From: Croceivirga sp.
Lineage (GTDB): Bacteria; Bacteroidota; Bacteroidia; Flavobacteriales; Flavobacteriaceae
Assembly (NCBI GenBank): GCA_028284665.1
Contig: JANQRG010000009.1
Coordinates: forward strand, 1 to 55,320
Direction: 5' to 3'
Length of the DNA stretch: 55,320 nucleotides
Positions 34,178 through 42,471 of this stretch are shown one piece after another. The translations under genes and the position numbers were made by a program. A model generated the notes under the pieces. The model saw only the letters and a list, made by a program, of their open reading frames with translations, did no database searches and was not told where the DNA came from. The number at the start of each line of letters is the position of its first letter. Position 1 is the stretch's first letter.

Positions 34178-34678
34178 CTAATCAATGCCAACAACTTGGC
34201 TTCTTCGTTCAAAAAGTAAATTGTCTTTCCATATCCCCGTCACCGTTTTCCCAACTTTTTCCCGTTTTCCCAGGAAACGAAATCCAACCTTTTCATGCAA
34301 TTGTATGCTGGCCTTGTTTTCAGGGAAAATACCGGATTGCAGGGTCCAATATCCATTTTTTTCACTTTCGCGGATGAGTTGATGCATCAGGGTTTTCCCC
34401 ACTCCGTTCCCCCAGGCTTTTTTACCGACGTATACGCTTACCTCTGCCACACCACCATATACACATCTACTGGAAACCGGAGATAGTGAGGCCCAGCCAA
34501 CAGTAGTACTATCCAATTCTGCGATCAACCGGCAACTTTTGATATGGGCGGCATCCCACTGGTCGTAGCTTGGAACTTTACTTTCAAAAGTAGCAATTCC
34601 CGTAGCTATGCCTTCTTTGTAAATGGTAGCCACCTGTTGCCAATCTCCGGGAACCATATGGCGTATTATCAGGGTCAT
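34178..34678 (-). CDS. GNAT acetyltransferase of the phosphinothricin/arsinothricin acetyltransferase (ArsN-like) type
   Basis: The 166-residue protein is a GNAT of the PAT type: MTLIIRHMVPGDWQQVATIYKEGI, then TVGWASLSPVSSRCVYGGVAEVSVYVGKKAWGNGVGKTLM (acetyl-CoA site, Q/R-G-x-G-x-G variant, about 76-96) and KVGFRFLGKREKVGK. In ars operons these enzymes (ArsN) acetylate the arsenic antibiotic arsinothricin or phosphinothricin. That assignment is inference from context and similarity. I start at MTLII (34678), just after the DUF6428 stop (34683-34685). Confidence 0.8.
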   Translation of the reverse strand: MTLIIRHMVPGDWQQVATIYKEGIATGIATFESKVPSYDQWDAAHIKSCRLIAELDSTTVGWASLSPVSSRCVYGGVAEVSVYVGKKAWGNGVGKTLMHQLIRESEKNGYWTLQSGIFPENKASIQLHEKVGFRFLGKREKVGKTVTGIWKDNLLFERRSQVVGID

Positions 34679-34682
34679 TCTT

Positions 34683-35168
34683 TCAGCAACATGCACTTTC
34701 AGCACAGCAGGTTTCTGCTACTTTTTCAACTTCCTGGGGTACCCCACAGCTTTCTCTGGCTTTGCAAGTAGTTTGCTCAACCGCAAGTTTAATAATTATT
34801 TGACGTTCACTCCAAGTGTACTCATTAACAAAAAGTTGCGCAGTGTGAAAGTTTTCGTTACCATACTCAAATTTTAACTCTGCTTCTCCTGCTATTGGCC
34901 GAATACGATTGACTTTCTTCAGAATTCCCAATGCTTTGTAGGCCGTCATAAAAGATCTGGTGTCTTTTTCATCGGGGCTTTCCCAAAGCTGGATCAGGGT
35001 CTCTTCCCAGGAATCACTTCGCGCACCGCAATCCACGGCGTCTATCTGGACGTTTTTAACTTCGGTGATGTGATAATTAGCACCGACAAAATTTCCTTGT
35101 TGATATTCAAAAAGTAAGCTTTTTTCATTGTGCGTCTCCAGTAGTTCTAAAAATGTGTTTGTTTTCAT
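34683..35168 (-). CDS. DUF6428 family protein of ars operons
   Basis: This 161-residue protein is of the type seen between arsR and arsC in Bacteroidota ars operons. There is no signal peptide. The body is soluble, mixed alpha/beta (LELLETHNEKSLLFEYQQGNFVGANYHITEVKNV), followed by a Cys-rich tail: CKARESCG...ETCCAESACC, with seven Cys in the last about 30 residues. The tail may bind arsenite or a metal. The function is not established. It abuts arsR: its start is at 35168 and the arsR stop begins at 35169, with no gap. Confidence 0.78.
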   Translation of the reverse strand: MKTNTFLELLETHNEKSLLFEYQQGNFVGANYHITEVKNVQIDAVDCGARSDSWEETLIQLWESPDEKDTRSFMTAYKALGILKKVNRIRPIAGEAELKFEYGNENFHTAQLFVNEYTWSERQIIIKLAVEQTTCKARESCGVPQEVEKVAETCCAESACC

Positions 35169-35492
35169 TTAACAACAGTTTTTGGTTATGGTAGAAAAAA
35201 ATGTATTGAAAAGGAGTTTTAGTTGGGACCACATCTCCTGATCTATGCAATAGCATAGGTTTTTTCCCTCAAAAGTACCCTTGAGCAAGCCAATTTTTTT
35301 TATCTCGTTGAGATGTTGGGAAATGGTGGGCTGCGCCAGGCCAATTTCATCTACAAGATCGGTACAGATACAACTATCTTGTTTGCTGATATACTCCAAA
35401 ATGGCTATTCTGGCAGGGTGGGCTAGCACCTTTGCCGCCTGGGCCAATTCATTTTGTTGGAGAGAAAAGATATGTGATTTAGATACTCCCAT
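35169..35492 (-). CDS. arsR: ArsR-family metalloregulator
   Basis: ArsR repressors dissociate from DNA when they bind As(III). The 107-residue protein has a winged-helix domain (AKVLAHPARIAILEYISKQDSCICTDLVDEIGLAQPTISQHLNEIKKIGLL). CICTDL corresponds to the ELCVCDL metal-binding helix of ArsR. A Cys pair at the C terminus (NCC) may add ligands. It is the first gene of the operon and is preceded by a perfect palindrome (35503-35516), a likely operator. Confidence 0.93.
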   Translation of the reverse strand: MGVSKSHIFSLQQNELAQAAKVLAHPARIAILEYISKQDSCICTDLVDEIGLAQPTISQHLNEIKKIGLLKGTFEGKNLCYCIDQEMWSQLKLLFNTFFSTITKNCC

Positions 35493-35502
35493 TTATTTAT
35501 TT

Positions 35503-35516
35503 AATATTGCAATATT
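35503..35516. promoter_or_regulatory. Palindromic operator candidate for ArsR
   Basis: AATATTGCAATATT is a perfect 14-bp palindrome, ending 11 bp before the arsR ATG at 35492. Size, A/T content and location fit an ArsR-family binding site. It was not tested. Confidence 0.6.
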
Positions 35517-35530
35517 ACGATAATAATAGT

Positions 35531-35562
35531 AAAAATAAAAGGCCAGAAGAAAATTTCCGGCC
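35531..35562 (-). terminator. Terminator of the TM2 protein gene
   Basis: On the minus strand, GGCCGGAA and TTCTGGCC (35541-35562; one G-T pair) form an 8-bp stem with a 6-nt loop and a T-rich tail. It isolates the TM2 gene from arsR. Confidence 0.7.
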
Positions 35563-35569
35563 TAAGTTC

Positions 35570-35995
35570 TCAAAACCAGGGCTTTTTTCCTACCTGATAG
35601 GTATTATAAAACTCCTCATCAGATTTCGTAAGGTAGAGGATACCTTCTATCAAACCAACGATCCATACCACCCAACCTGCAATACCACAGGTAAATATTC
35701 CTAACACCAAGGTGGCCGCGAGCATAATAATGCCTTCTTTGGTATATCCCAAAATAAACTTGTGAATACCAAAACCACCCAGGACAATAGCCAAAATACC
35801 GGCCAAAATCTTTTTATTATCCGCACTTAAGGCCTCTTTTGCTCCATCGCTAAATTCCTTAGCGGTTTCTTTTGCCTCTTCCGCAAAATCCTTTGCAGCT
35901 TCTTTTGCATCCTCCGCAGCTTCTTTGGCAGTTTCTTTGGCTTTGTCAAAAGCCTCTTCTGCTTTATCTCCTAAATCTTTTTTTTCTTCAGACAT
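35570..35995 (-). CDS. TM2-domain membrane protein with a long amphipathic helical N terminus
   Basis: The protein is 141 residues. Residues 1-58 are a low-complexity helix made of E/K/A repeats (KAKETAKEAAEDAKEAAKDF and similar), like LEA or apolipoprotein-type amphipathic helices. Residues about 62-135 are a TM2 domain: KKILAGILAIVLGGFGIHKFILGYTKEG, then a second hydrophobic hairpin. TM2 proteins have no agreed function. The helix may lie on the membrane or bind another helix. A terminator follows it. It stands alone on the strand before arsR. Confidence 0.85.
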   Translation of the reverse strand: MSEEKKDLGDKAEEAFDKAKETAKEAAEDAKEAAKDFAEEAKETAKEFSDGAKEALSADNKKILAGILAIVLGGFGIHKFILGYTKEGIIMLAATLVLGIFTCGIAGWVVWIVGLIEGILYLTKSDEEFYNTYQVGKKPWF

Positions 35996-36048
35996 GGTTC
36001 TCTAATTTGTTGGTTGAACAGCCTTCAATGTACTAATTATTTCAATAC

Positions 36049-36435
36049 CTAAAGAAACGCTTTATCAACAGGCTCCCAAAGCTCAATTTTGTTCCCCTCA
36101 GGGTCCAATATCCAACCAAATTTCCCATAGTCATATTCTTCTACTTCCCCCACAATCGTTACGCCTTCGTTTTCCAATACTTTGAGCAGTTCTTTTAAGT
36201 TTTCCACCCTAAAATTCATCATAAAGGGCTTCTCACTGGGATTGAAATACGTAGTATCTTCTTTAAAGGGGCTCCATTGGGTCATGCAATCATTTCCCTC
36301 CGCATCTTTCCACCAAAAGCTCCATCCATAATTATCCGTGGGAATCCCCAAATGTTGCTTATACCAGTTCTTGATCTTGTCGGGATCCTTGGTTTTAAAA
36401 AAGAATCCTCCGAGGCCTGTTACTCTTTTTTTCAT
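36049..36435 (-). CDS. VOC-family (glyoxalase/bleomycin resistance-like) protein
   Basis: This 128-residue protein has the VOC beta-alpha-beta-beta-beta layout: RVTGLGGFFFKTKDPDKIKNWYKQHLGI at the start, FMMNFRVENLKELLKVLENEGVTIVGE in the middle and the WILDPEGNKIELWEP end, with the metal-ligand Glu. Substrate is unknown; these proteins span isomerases, dioxygenases and drug-binding proteins. It overlaps the DUF1801 gene (stop at 36432) by 4 bp, so the pair is co-translated. Confidence 0.85.
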   Translation of the reverse strand: MKKRVTGLGGFFFKTKDPDKIKNWYKQHLGIPTDNYGWSFWWKDAEGNDCMTQWSPFKEDTTYFNPSEKPFMMNFRVENLKELLKVLENEGVTIVGEVEEYDYGKFGWILDPEGNKIELWEPVDKAFL

Positions 36436-36887
36436 CGTTTTACATTTTTTTCATACAAGTTGATCCAGTCGTTTACGGTCATTTTTTTACAAAGCGCGGC
36501 GATAAGATCGTAGGGAATGTCCTCTATTTTTTTGAAGCGTACACAACTCTTCCCCATATCCAGTTTTGTAGCAGTATGCTTGGGATATTCAGAAACAAAC
36601 CAATCTGAAAGGGTAGTATTGGCGTACAAACCAGAGTGATAAAGCGCTATATAATTTTTTTGAGAGGCGAGATTGATAAAAGGTAGCGGTAATTTTGGAT
36701 CGCAATGATATCCTTCCGGATATATCGAATGCGGGACTACGTAACCGATCATTTTATAGTTAATACATTCTTCAAATCCTGCCGGGAGGTTACTCCTAAC
36801 AGTGTCTCTCAATTTGGAGATAGGGATCTTGCGATCTTCAGGTACCTTTTCTATGTACTCGTCTACGGTGTTGGCGTCAATTGTCAT
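36432..36887 (-). CDS. DUF1801 protein
   Basis: This 151-residue protein carries the DUF1801/YdhG-like domain: VDEYIEKVPEDRKIPISKLRDTVRSNLPAGFEECINYKMIGYVVPHS near the N terminus and YIALYHSG...KLDMGKSCVRFKKIEDIPYDLIAALC at the C terminus. It is cytosolic. The family is thought to resemble the iron chaperone frataxin (YdhG), but this is not settled. Coupled to the VOC gene downstream. Upstream 12 bp is the end of the DUF4199 gene. Confidence 0.8.
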   Translation of the reverse strand: MTIDANTVDEYIEKVPEDRKIPISKLRDTVRSNLPAGFEECINYKMIGYVVPHSIYPEGYHCDPKLPLPFINLASQKNYIALYHSGLYANTTLSDWFVSEYPKHTATKLDMGKSCVRFKKIEDIPYDLIAALCKKMTVNDWINLYEKNVKR

Positions 36888-36899
36888 GTGGTGTTGTGT

Positions 36900-37346
36900 T
36901 TATCTGCGTTGTAGTATGAGTGAAGAGATCAATGAAACAATTAGCCCTATAATAAATACAATGGCAAACATAAAAACGGCTGCCTGAGCACTTGTGAACT
37001 CCTGAATCTCAGCAGTAGGATCTTCGGCTTTTATTTTTTCGGCATATTCAATAAAAAAGTCCGGGTTTACAAATGCTGTATAGATGTAATCGGCTACGGC
37101 AATTCCGATTGCTGTAAAAATGGAAATTGATACGCCCAACATAAGCCCCTGTTTAAAACTTACTTTGCCATTGTTTTTCCTATCCCTGAAATGGCGAATA
37201 CCAAAATAGACGAATAGCAATGATGCAACAATGGTGGCATACCCGAAGATTTCGTTCGTGGTAATATCAAAAGACAATCCTGCCAGAAAAGCAATGAAGC
37301 CTACTAGTATTCCGTAAACACTAAATGTAATAACCGATGTTTTCAT
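36900..37346 (-). CDS. DUF4199 membrane protein
   Basis: This 148-residue protein has four hydrophobic segments (about 5-22, 33-50, 75-92 and 118-140) and the DUF4199 pattern: YATIVASLLFVYFGIRHFRDRKNNGKVSFKQGLMLGVSISIFTAIGIAVADYIYTAFVNPDF. The family is widespread in Bacteroidota, inner-membrane, function unknown. It sits 12 bp before the DUF1801 gene and may head a three-gene unit with it and the VOC protein. A 255-bp gap with a palindrome lies upstream. Confidence 0.85.
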   Translation of the reverse strand: MKTSVITFSVYGILVGFIAFLAGLSFDITTNEIFGYATIVASLLFVYFGIRHFRDRKNNGKVSFKQGLMLGVSISIFTAIGIAVADYIYTAFVNPDFFIEYAEKIKAEDPTAEIQEFTSAQAAVFMFAIVFIIGLIVSLISSLILQRR

Positions 37347-37418
37347 CTATTTAATAATTTTGTAATACACTGAAATTAAAGCTATTCCAAAATTTATTGC
37401 AGATGGAACTGCTTCGCT

Positions 37419-37440
37419 CCTGCCTGTCCGGCGAGGCAGG
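37419..37440. repeat. 22-bp GC-rich palindrome between DUF4199 and LuxR genes
   Basis: CCTGCCT (37419-37425) - GTCCGGCG - AGGCAGG (37434-37440). It is the same type as the 20-bp palindromes at 54876-54950, with two extra bases in the centre. The 255-bp gap (37347-37601) holds no gene otherwise. Confidence 0.65.
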
Positions 37441-37562
37441 TTCACATAAACTTGTTTTAATCATGTTCGGTAGGGTATGCTTAAAAAAGTTTATGCTCAT
37501 TTCATACTATGTGTTCTATTCAGGTTCAAGCTAGGGGATACCACGAATTACGGCTTCATACT

Positions 37563-37586
37563 AAAGTACCAAAATGGCAGTACTTT
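37563..37586. repeat. Inverted repeat after the LuxR-type regulator gene
   Basis: AAAGTAC (37563-37569) and GTACTTT (37580-37586) with a 10-bp spacer lie 16 bp past the stop of the minus-strand LuxR gene. There is no strong T run, so it is a weak terminator at best. Confidence 0.4.
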
Positions 37587-37601
37587 GGTCTGAAAATACC
37601 A

Positions 37602-38018
37602 TTAACCCATTAGAATTTGGAGCTCTTTCGCTTTTTGTATGGCTTGTGTTCGCCGTTTGGCGTCTAACTTTACCAGTAGATTGGAAACATGTGTTTTAAT
37701 TGTACTTTCCGAGATGTAAAGCTTCTCTCCGATTTCTTTGTTGGAAAGCCCGTTTGAAATTTCAATCAGTACTTCATACTCACGGTTACTGATTCCCAGC
37801 GCTTCAATTTTTCTTGCATCTACATTCTGGGATGTATTTGGTTTAGCCGTTTCTCTCCTGGCATTAATATAAAGCCCTAAACCCAAAAAGACAATAGCTA
37901 CAATTGCAATGATGAGTTCAATAGCGGTGTCGCCCATCAAAAAGGCATATTCACTTATCCTGAATAGCACTAATAGGGATAGTATAAGCGTAGTAAAAAC
38001 AAAAATGGTTTTCTTCAC
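37602..38018 (-). CDS. Membrane-anchored LuxR-type HTH regulator
   Basis: The protein is 138 residues. Two membrane segments come first (about 5-20 and 33-51). After a short linker comes a LuxR/GerE HTH (ALGISNREYEVLIEISNGLSNKEIGEKLYISESTIKTHVSNLLVKLDAKRRTQAIQKAKEL, about 73-134). There is no receiver or PAS domain, so any signal must act through the membrane part or through gene dosage. Similar short proteins occur in Flavobacteriia. The gene is isolated: 8 bp from the dehydrogenase gene upstream on the same strand, and followed by an inverted repeat. Confidence 0.85.
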   Translation of the reverse strand: MKKTIFVFTTLILSLLVLFRISEYAFLMGDTAIELIIAIVAIVFLGLGLYINARRETAKPNTSQNVDARKIEALGISNREYEVLIEISNGLSNKEIGEKLYISESTIKTHVSNLLVKLDAKRRTQAIQKAKELQILMG

Positions 38019-38026
38019 ACTTAAAT

Positions 38027-38959
38027 TTAGAAAAATTCTGCCTGTATTTTATCCACAATAGTTTGCGCCAACTTTGTTTTACTTTCTGCAGTCCACCCTG
38101 CTACGTGTGGTGTTAACAGCACATTGGAGGCCTTTCTAAGGTATTTGAAAGGTTTAGGAGTGCTCGTAAACCAGTCTTCAAAAGATTTCTTTTCGTATTC
38201 CAGTACATCCAGACCGGCGCCTAACACTTTTCCGGATTTAAGTGCTTGTACAAGATCCTTAGTAACCACACATTTTCCACGTGCGGTGTTTAGCAGCCAA
38301 AACGGCTTGTGAAAGTCGTTGATAAATTCCGTGTTTACCATGCCTAAGGTTAAAGCGGTCTGTGGCACATGAAGGCTCACGACATCTGACTTCTGTTGGA
38401 ATTCCATAATCCCGACCTGTCTGGCGTTTTCGTCTCCTACACCGCCTATGATATCATAGCAGATCACTTCCACATCAAATCCCCTTAGTTTATTAGCGAA
38501 GGCCTTCCCCATATTTCCATAGCCAACGATGCCAATGGTTTTACCATTTAATTCTGTACCGCGGTTGCCTTCTCTATCCCATTTTCCTTTGCGAATTTCT
38601 CTGTGGGATTTCACCATTTTATTTAGTAGTGCCAATAACATCCCAAGGGTATGTTCCCCAACTGCATTCCGGTTTCCCTCTGGCGCATTGGCCAGAAAAA
38701 CCCCTTTTCGGCGGGCATAGGCTACATCAATGTTTTCCATGCCTGCACCTACACGCCCAATGAATTTCAAATTGGTCGCCCTATCCAAAAACTCCTGGTC
38801 AATGGTAAAGCGACTTCTGATGACAATTCCATCGTAAAGGTGTATTTTCTTTTGAATTACCGCTTTGGGAGAGGTGTAATCCTCATGATTTTCGATGCCC
38901 AGTTTTTCAAACTCCTCAAGCAATAGTGGATGATTGGTATCCAAGTGAAGTACCTTCAT
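38027..38959 (-). CDS. D-2-hydroxyacid dehydrogenase, phosphoglycerate dehydrogenase-like
   Basis: This is a 310-residue NAD-dependent dehydrogenase. The nucleotide site GIVGYGNMGKAFANKLRGFDVEVICYD (about 145-171) is followed by catalytic Arg in NTARGKCV (about 229), and Glu and His towards the end (VLLTPHVAGWT, His ~ 288). The N-terminal catalytic domain is short; no C-terminal ACT domain is present. It is of the type annotated as D-3-phosphoglycerate dehydrogenase in Bacteroidota, but another 2-hydroxyacid substrate is possible. Its ATG overlaps the cupin gene's stop by 4 bp (38956-38959). Confidence 0.88.
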   Translation of the reverse strand: MKVLHLDTNHPLLLEEFEKLGIENHEDYTSPKAVIQKKIHLYDGIVIRSRFTIDQEFLDRATNLKFIGRVGAGMENIDVAYARRKGVFLANAPEGNRNAVGEHTLGMLLALLNKMVKSHREIRKGKWDREGNRGTELNGKTIGIVGYGNMGKAFANKLRGFDVEVICYDIIGGVGDENARQVGIMEFQQKSDVVSLHVPQTALTLGMVNTEFINDFHKPFWLLNTARGKCVVTKDLVQALKSGKVLGAGLDVLEYEKKSFEDWFTSTPKPFKYLRKASNVLLTPHVAGWTAESKTKLAQTIVDKIQAEFF

Positions 38960-39321
38960 ATTTTAGGATAATGGGATTGCGTCATTTCATGTTGTGTGGT
39001 TCCGGTGTGCGCTGTAGACAATTTTTCAAAAAGGAGAAGATGCACTTCTTCCCCATTTCGGGTGGAAGGACAATGTTCTACTCCTTTGGGAACCACTATT
39101 ATTTCACCTTTTTTGACCACTTCCGTGCGGTCCCTGAATTGCATGTAGAGTGTCCCTTTTACTACCTGGAATAATTCATCTTCATCCTGATGCGAATGCC
39201 AAACGAATTCGCCCTGAATCTTAGCAAGGAGTATCTGCATATCATCAACCACGGCTATTTGATGCGGGTGCCATTGTTTTGAAAACAGCTGGTACTTTTC
39301 TTTCAGATTGATTGGTTTCAT
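38956..39321 (-). CDS. Cupin-domain protein
   Basis: This is a 121-residue single cupin. The first motif is WHSHQDEDELFQVVKGTLYMQF (G-x5-H-x-H-x3-4-E pattern, with two His and Glu), and the second is VPKGVEHCPSTRNGEEVHLLLFE, with the His of the metal site. It is cytosolic and binds a metal and a small ligand, unknown. I start at MKPINLKEK (39321) rather than at 39348, because the domain starts shortly after. It overlaps the dehydrogenase by 4 bp and is expected to be co-transcribed. Confidence 0.85.
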   Translation of the reverse strand: MKPINLKEKYQLFSKQWHPHQIAVVDDMQILLAKIQGEFVWHSHQDEDELFQVVKGTLYMQFRDRTEVVKKGEIIVVPKGVEHCPSTRNGEEVHLLLFEKLSTAHTGTTQHEMTQSHYPKI

Positions 39322-39419
39322 CTTTCCCCAATAGTTTAGACCTCCCAATCTACAGCTTTTTCGTGTTTCAAAAAGAGGTGGTGCTAGATTAATATTCCGT
39401 TCTTGGTTGTCGGAGGTTG

Positions 39420-40772
39420 TTATATCCCTAAAATTAGTTTGGCAATCCAGAAATAGATCAAAATACCAAAAATATCATTACTGGTAGTAATAAAGGGCCC
39501 TGTAGCTATCGCGGGGTCAATATTTCTTTTGTCCAAAAAAAGGGGAATAAATGTGCCGATGAGTCCTGCTACCACGATCACCACAACCAGGGATAGTGAG
39601 ATAGCCACTGCTGTATCGAATTTACCTTTCCAAATCCAGGTAAAGAACAAAAGTAAAACAGCAAGGATTACGCCATTTAACAGTGCCAACAACATTTCTT
39701 TCCACAAGCGGTTCCCAATACTTCCCTTAAGATCGTCATTGGCCAACCCCTGGACAATTATTGCGCTGGATTGTACCCCCACATTACCTGCCATAGCAGC
39801 AATAAGGGGTGTGAAAAAGAACAGGATTGCGTGCTTGCTGATCATCTCTTCAAAGCCACCCATAATGGCAGCAGCTCCCAATCCTCCAAAAAGACCAAGA
39901 ATTAACCAGGGTAAGCGGGCGCGGGTCAATTCCCAAATGCTATCATCAGCCTCAACATCTTGCGAAATACCTGCTGCCAGTTGGTAGTCCTTGTCCGCTT
40001 CTTCCCGAATTACATCCACAATATCGTCAATTGTGATACGGCCTACCAAACGCCCAATTTCATCCACTACAGGAATAGCTTCCAGGTCGTACTTTGACAT
40101 TATTTTCGCCACCTCTTCCGGATTTTCATTGACATTAACATAATCCACCTTAGGAATGTATACCTCTTTGATAGGGGTGGTGGTAGAGGTAGTTAATAAA
40201 TCTTTTAAGGATAGACGGCCTTTCAATTTGTCTTCATCATCTACAACGTAAATTGAATGTACCCGGGTTACATTCTCCGCCTGAGCACGCATTTCCTTAA
40301 CGCATTTAAGGACATTCCAATTCTCATTGACTTTTACCAATTCTTTGGCCATTAGCCCACCTGCCGAATCCTCATCGTAGCGTAGAAGGTCTACAATGTA
40401 TTTTGCATGTTCCCTGTCTTCAATTTCGGATATGACCTCCTGAACGATATCCTTTGGTAGTTCCCCAACAATATCAGCAGCATCATCGGTATCTAATTCC
40501 TCCAGTTCTTCAGCAATTTCTCTGGGAGAAAGATTCGCTAAAACTGCTTCCCGCATGTCTTCATGCAATTCCGTAAGTACATCGGAAGTCTTTTCGCTAT
40601 CCAGAAGTTTTATAAGATAGGTGGCCTCTTCCTCACTAAGTTCATTGGCAATTTCGGCAACATCGGCATAATGGAATTCCTTCATCATGGAACGAAGATT
40701 GCCCGCCTCTCGATGTTCAATAGAGCGTTGGATTTGCTCAACAAGTTCGTCGGTGAGTTTAAATGGTGTCAT
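39420..40772 (-). CDS. mgtE: Magnesium transporter MgtE
   Basis: MgtE is a homodimeric Mg2+ channel gated by cytosolic Mg2+. The 450-residue protein has an N-terminal helical domain (about 1-130), two CBS domains (about 135-255, with [21 protein letters not shown] and [17 protein letters not shown]), and a five-helix membrane domain (about 283-450) including the pore motif [16 protein letters not shown]. The last two codons of frame at 40778 (TTG) are not used; ATG at 40772 fits. It overlaps the end of rsmA by 14 bp, so the two are coupled. Confidence 0.95.
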   Translation of the reverse strand: MTPFKLTDELVEQIQRSIEHREAGNLRSMMKEFHYADVAEIANELSEEEATYLIKLLDSEKTSDVLTELHEDMREAVLANLSPREIAEELEELDTDDAADIVGELPKDIVQEVISEIEDREHAKYIVDLLRYDEDSAGGLMAKELVKVNENWNVLKCVKEMRAQAENVTRVHSIYVVDDEDKLKGRLSLKDLLTTSTTTPIKEVYIPKVDYVNVNENPEEVAKIMSKYDLEAIPVVDEIGRLVGRITIDDIVDVIREEADKDYQLAAGISQDVEADDSIWELTRARLPWLILGLFGGLGAAAIMGGFEEMISKHAILFFFTPLIAAMAGNVGVQSSAIIVQGLANDDLKGSIGNRLWKEMLLALLNGVILAVLLLFFTWIWKGKFDTAVAISLSLVVVIVVAGLIGTFIPLFLDKRNIDPAIATGPFITTSNDIFGILIYFWIAKLILGI

Positions 40773-41640
40773 TGGCAATCATCCTGGTTAAAGCAATAAA
40801 ATCCTGTACTCCCAGCTGTTCCGGTCGTCGGTCAAAGATACTGTCTTCCTTTATATTTACTGTAAGATCAAATGCCTTAAGGCTATTCCGTATTGTTTTT
40901 CGCCTCTGGTTAAATGTAGCCTTAACCACTTTAAAGAATAAACGCTCGTCACAATCCAGGTGAATATTGTCTTTTCGTACCAAACGCAACACGCCGGATT
41001 GGACTTTAGGGGGAGGTTCAAATACCTGGGGATGTACAGTGAAGAGGTATTCGGTATCATAAAAAGCCTGAACCAGCACCGAAAGGATACCATATGTTTT
41101 GCTTCCCGGTTGCTCGCATATACGTTGTGCAACTTCTTTTTGGAACATACCTGCAAACTCCGGGACCTGCTGCCGCATTTCTAAGGTCTTAAAAACGATC
41201 TGACTTGAGATATTGTAGGGGAAGTTGCCAATAACCGCAAACTGTTCATTACCATACAGCTGCTTTAGATCGAATGTCAGAAAATCCGCTTCTACCACAT
41301 TTAGCCTGGCATTGGCTTGTAACACCTTAGGATGTTCTAAAGGAAAGCTGTGGTTAAGATAGATTATGGATTCTTCATCCAAATCCATCACTACCAGATC
41401 CATATTTCTCAATAAAAGGTATTTGGTGAGCACCCCCATTCCGGGGCCTATTTCAAGGACATTGGTGTATCCTTCCAAGGAAAGGGTGTCCGCTATTCTT
41501 CTGGCGATTCCCTCATCTTTAAGAAAGTGTTGTCCCAGGTATTTTTTTGGACGCACACTACCTGCTACACGGTTTTTTTCAGGTTTTTTCTTCTTTTTGG
41601 AGCCGTATTTCTTGTTCCCTTTTTTTTGCATCGGGGACAT
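40759..41640 (-). CDS. rsmA: 16S rRNA dimethyladenosine transferase
   Basis: RsmA dimethylates two adjacent adenosines near the 3' end of 16S rRNA, late in small-subunit assembly. The 293-residue protein has the SAM-binding motifs: [19 protein letters not shown] (about 33-52), [12 protein letters not shown] (about 61-72), [10 protein letters not shown], and [13 protein letters not shown] (about 140-152). The first 30 residues are an unusual basic extension ([18 protein letters not shown]), which may bind rRNA. The start is at 41640 with an ATG; another at 41631 is possible. Overlaps mgtE by 14 bp. Confidence 0.95.
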   Translation of the reverse strand: MSPMQKKGNKKYGSKKKKKPEKNRVAGSVRPKKYLGQHFLKDEGIARRIADTLSLEGYTNVLEIGPGMGVLTKYLLLRNMDLVVMDLDEESIIYLNHSFPLEHPKVLQANARLNVVEADFLTFDLKQLYGNEQFAVIGNFPYNISSQIVFKTLEMRQQVPEFAGMFQKEVAQRICEQPGSKTYGILSVLVQAFYDTEYLFTVHPQVFEPPPKVQSGVLRLVRKDNIHLDCDERLFFKVVKATFNQRRKTIRNSLKAFDLTVNIKEDSIFDRRPEQLGVQDFIALTRMIANDTI

Positions 41641-41736
41641 TTTGCCTGCAAGGTAATGAACTCCTTCTGAGTTGTTAAGTTTTTGAGTAGAATCTGTTGT
41701 TTTGCGGAGTAATTATCCGTTGCTGTTTCGTTACTG

Positions 41737-42054
41737 CTACCCTCGGTTTTCTACGTAGATCCATGCCTTTTTTCCAGATTTTAATAAAACCGGCACTCTT
41801 TTGTAAATAGTAGTTTCGTATTGGTCGATCCAATACAATTCTACGAAAGAAACCCGGTAAGAAATCCCTGTTATCTTATCTGAATTGTAACCCGTAGGGA
41901 CGGCCACGGGATATTCCCCCATGACTTTCTTCGGAGAAATACAATACCCCAATACACTATCTTTTTTTCCCGAAAGTCTTCGGTGTACTATTTCTTTTTG
42001 AACTCCCTCCTGTAGTAAGGAGCCATAGGAAAAAAGATATTGCGTTCGTTTCAA
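41737..42054 (-). CDS. Gamma-glutamylcyclotransferase-like (AIG2/GGACT) protein
   Basis: This 105-residue protein starts with LFSYGSLLQEGVQKEIVHRR (the Y-G-S-L loop of the GGCT fold) and ends VELYWIDQYETTIYKRVPVLLKSGKKAWIYV. The fold binds a gamma-glutamyl or pyroglutamyl amine product. The DQYE Glu is the usual catalytic acid. It is coupled to the DUF4286 protein by a 4-bp ATGA overlap (42051-42054). Substrate is unknown. A normal length for the smaller family. Confidence 0.8.
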   Translation of the reverse strand: MKRTQYLFSYGSLLQEGVQKEIVHRRLSGKKDSVLGYCISPKKVMGEYPVAVPTGYNSDKITGISYRVSFVELYWIDQYETTIYKRVPVLLKSGKKAWIYVENRG

Positions 42055-42368
42055 GAGAATTGCTCGCTTATTATTTCTAATTCGGTTCTAAATGCGACAA
42101 ATTTATCCGGAAACTTCAAATTCCCTTCCCTGCGCATTTGTTCAGCATCTTCCTGATAATAGCGTTGTAGGGTTTCTTTGTCTTTCGTTCTATATTGGAT
42201 GGAATAGGTGGTACCTCCGGTTTCTTCCTCTACCAACACCTTACACATTTTGGCTTCAGAGAATTTTTTTGTCGCCAACATATCAGGAATATGTTTGTCT
42301 TTCATCCACGACAACCAGCGGTCATGAACGGTATCATCAATAGAAATGGTCACGTTGTAAATAAGCAT
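42051..42368 (-). CDS. DUF4286 protein
   Basis: This 105-residue protein has the family pattern IYNVTISIDDTVHDRWLSWMKDKHIPDML near the start and YSIQYRTKDKETLQRYYQEDAEQMRREGNLKFPDKFVAFRTELEII at the end, a ferredoxin-like (dimeric alpha+beta barrel) fold. It is a conserved Bacteroidota protein without known function. It is followed directly by the GGCT-like gene with an ATGA overlap. Upstream, 103 bp with no gene separate it from the TPR gene. Confidence 0.85.
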   Translation of the reverse strand: MLIYNVTISIDDTVHDRWLSWMKDKHIPDMLATKKFSEAKMCKVLVEEETGGTTYSIQYRTKDKETLQRYYQEDAEQMRREGNLKFPDKFVAFRTELEIISEQFS

Positions 42369-42471
42369 GCGCTATGTATTAAGAATCCTTTTTTAGGGCG
42401 ATAATTTGGCAATAGCCTTTCGCCAGGGGGGAGGGAGGATTTGTATTTCGTTGGTAATGTAATGTTACGGA

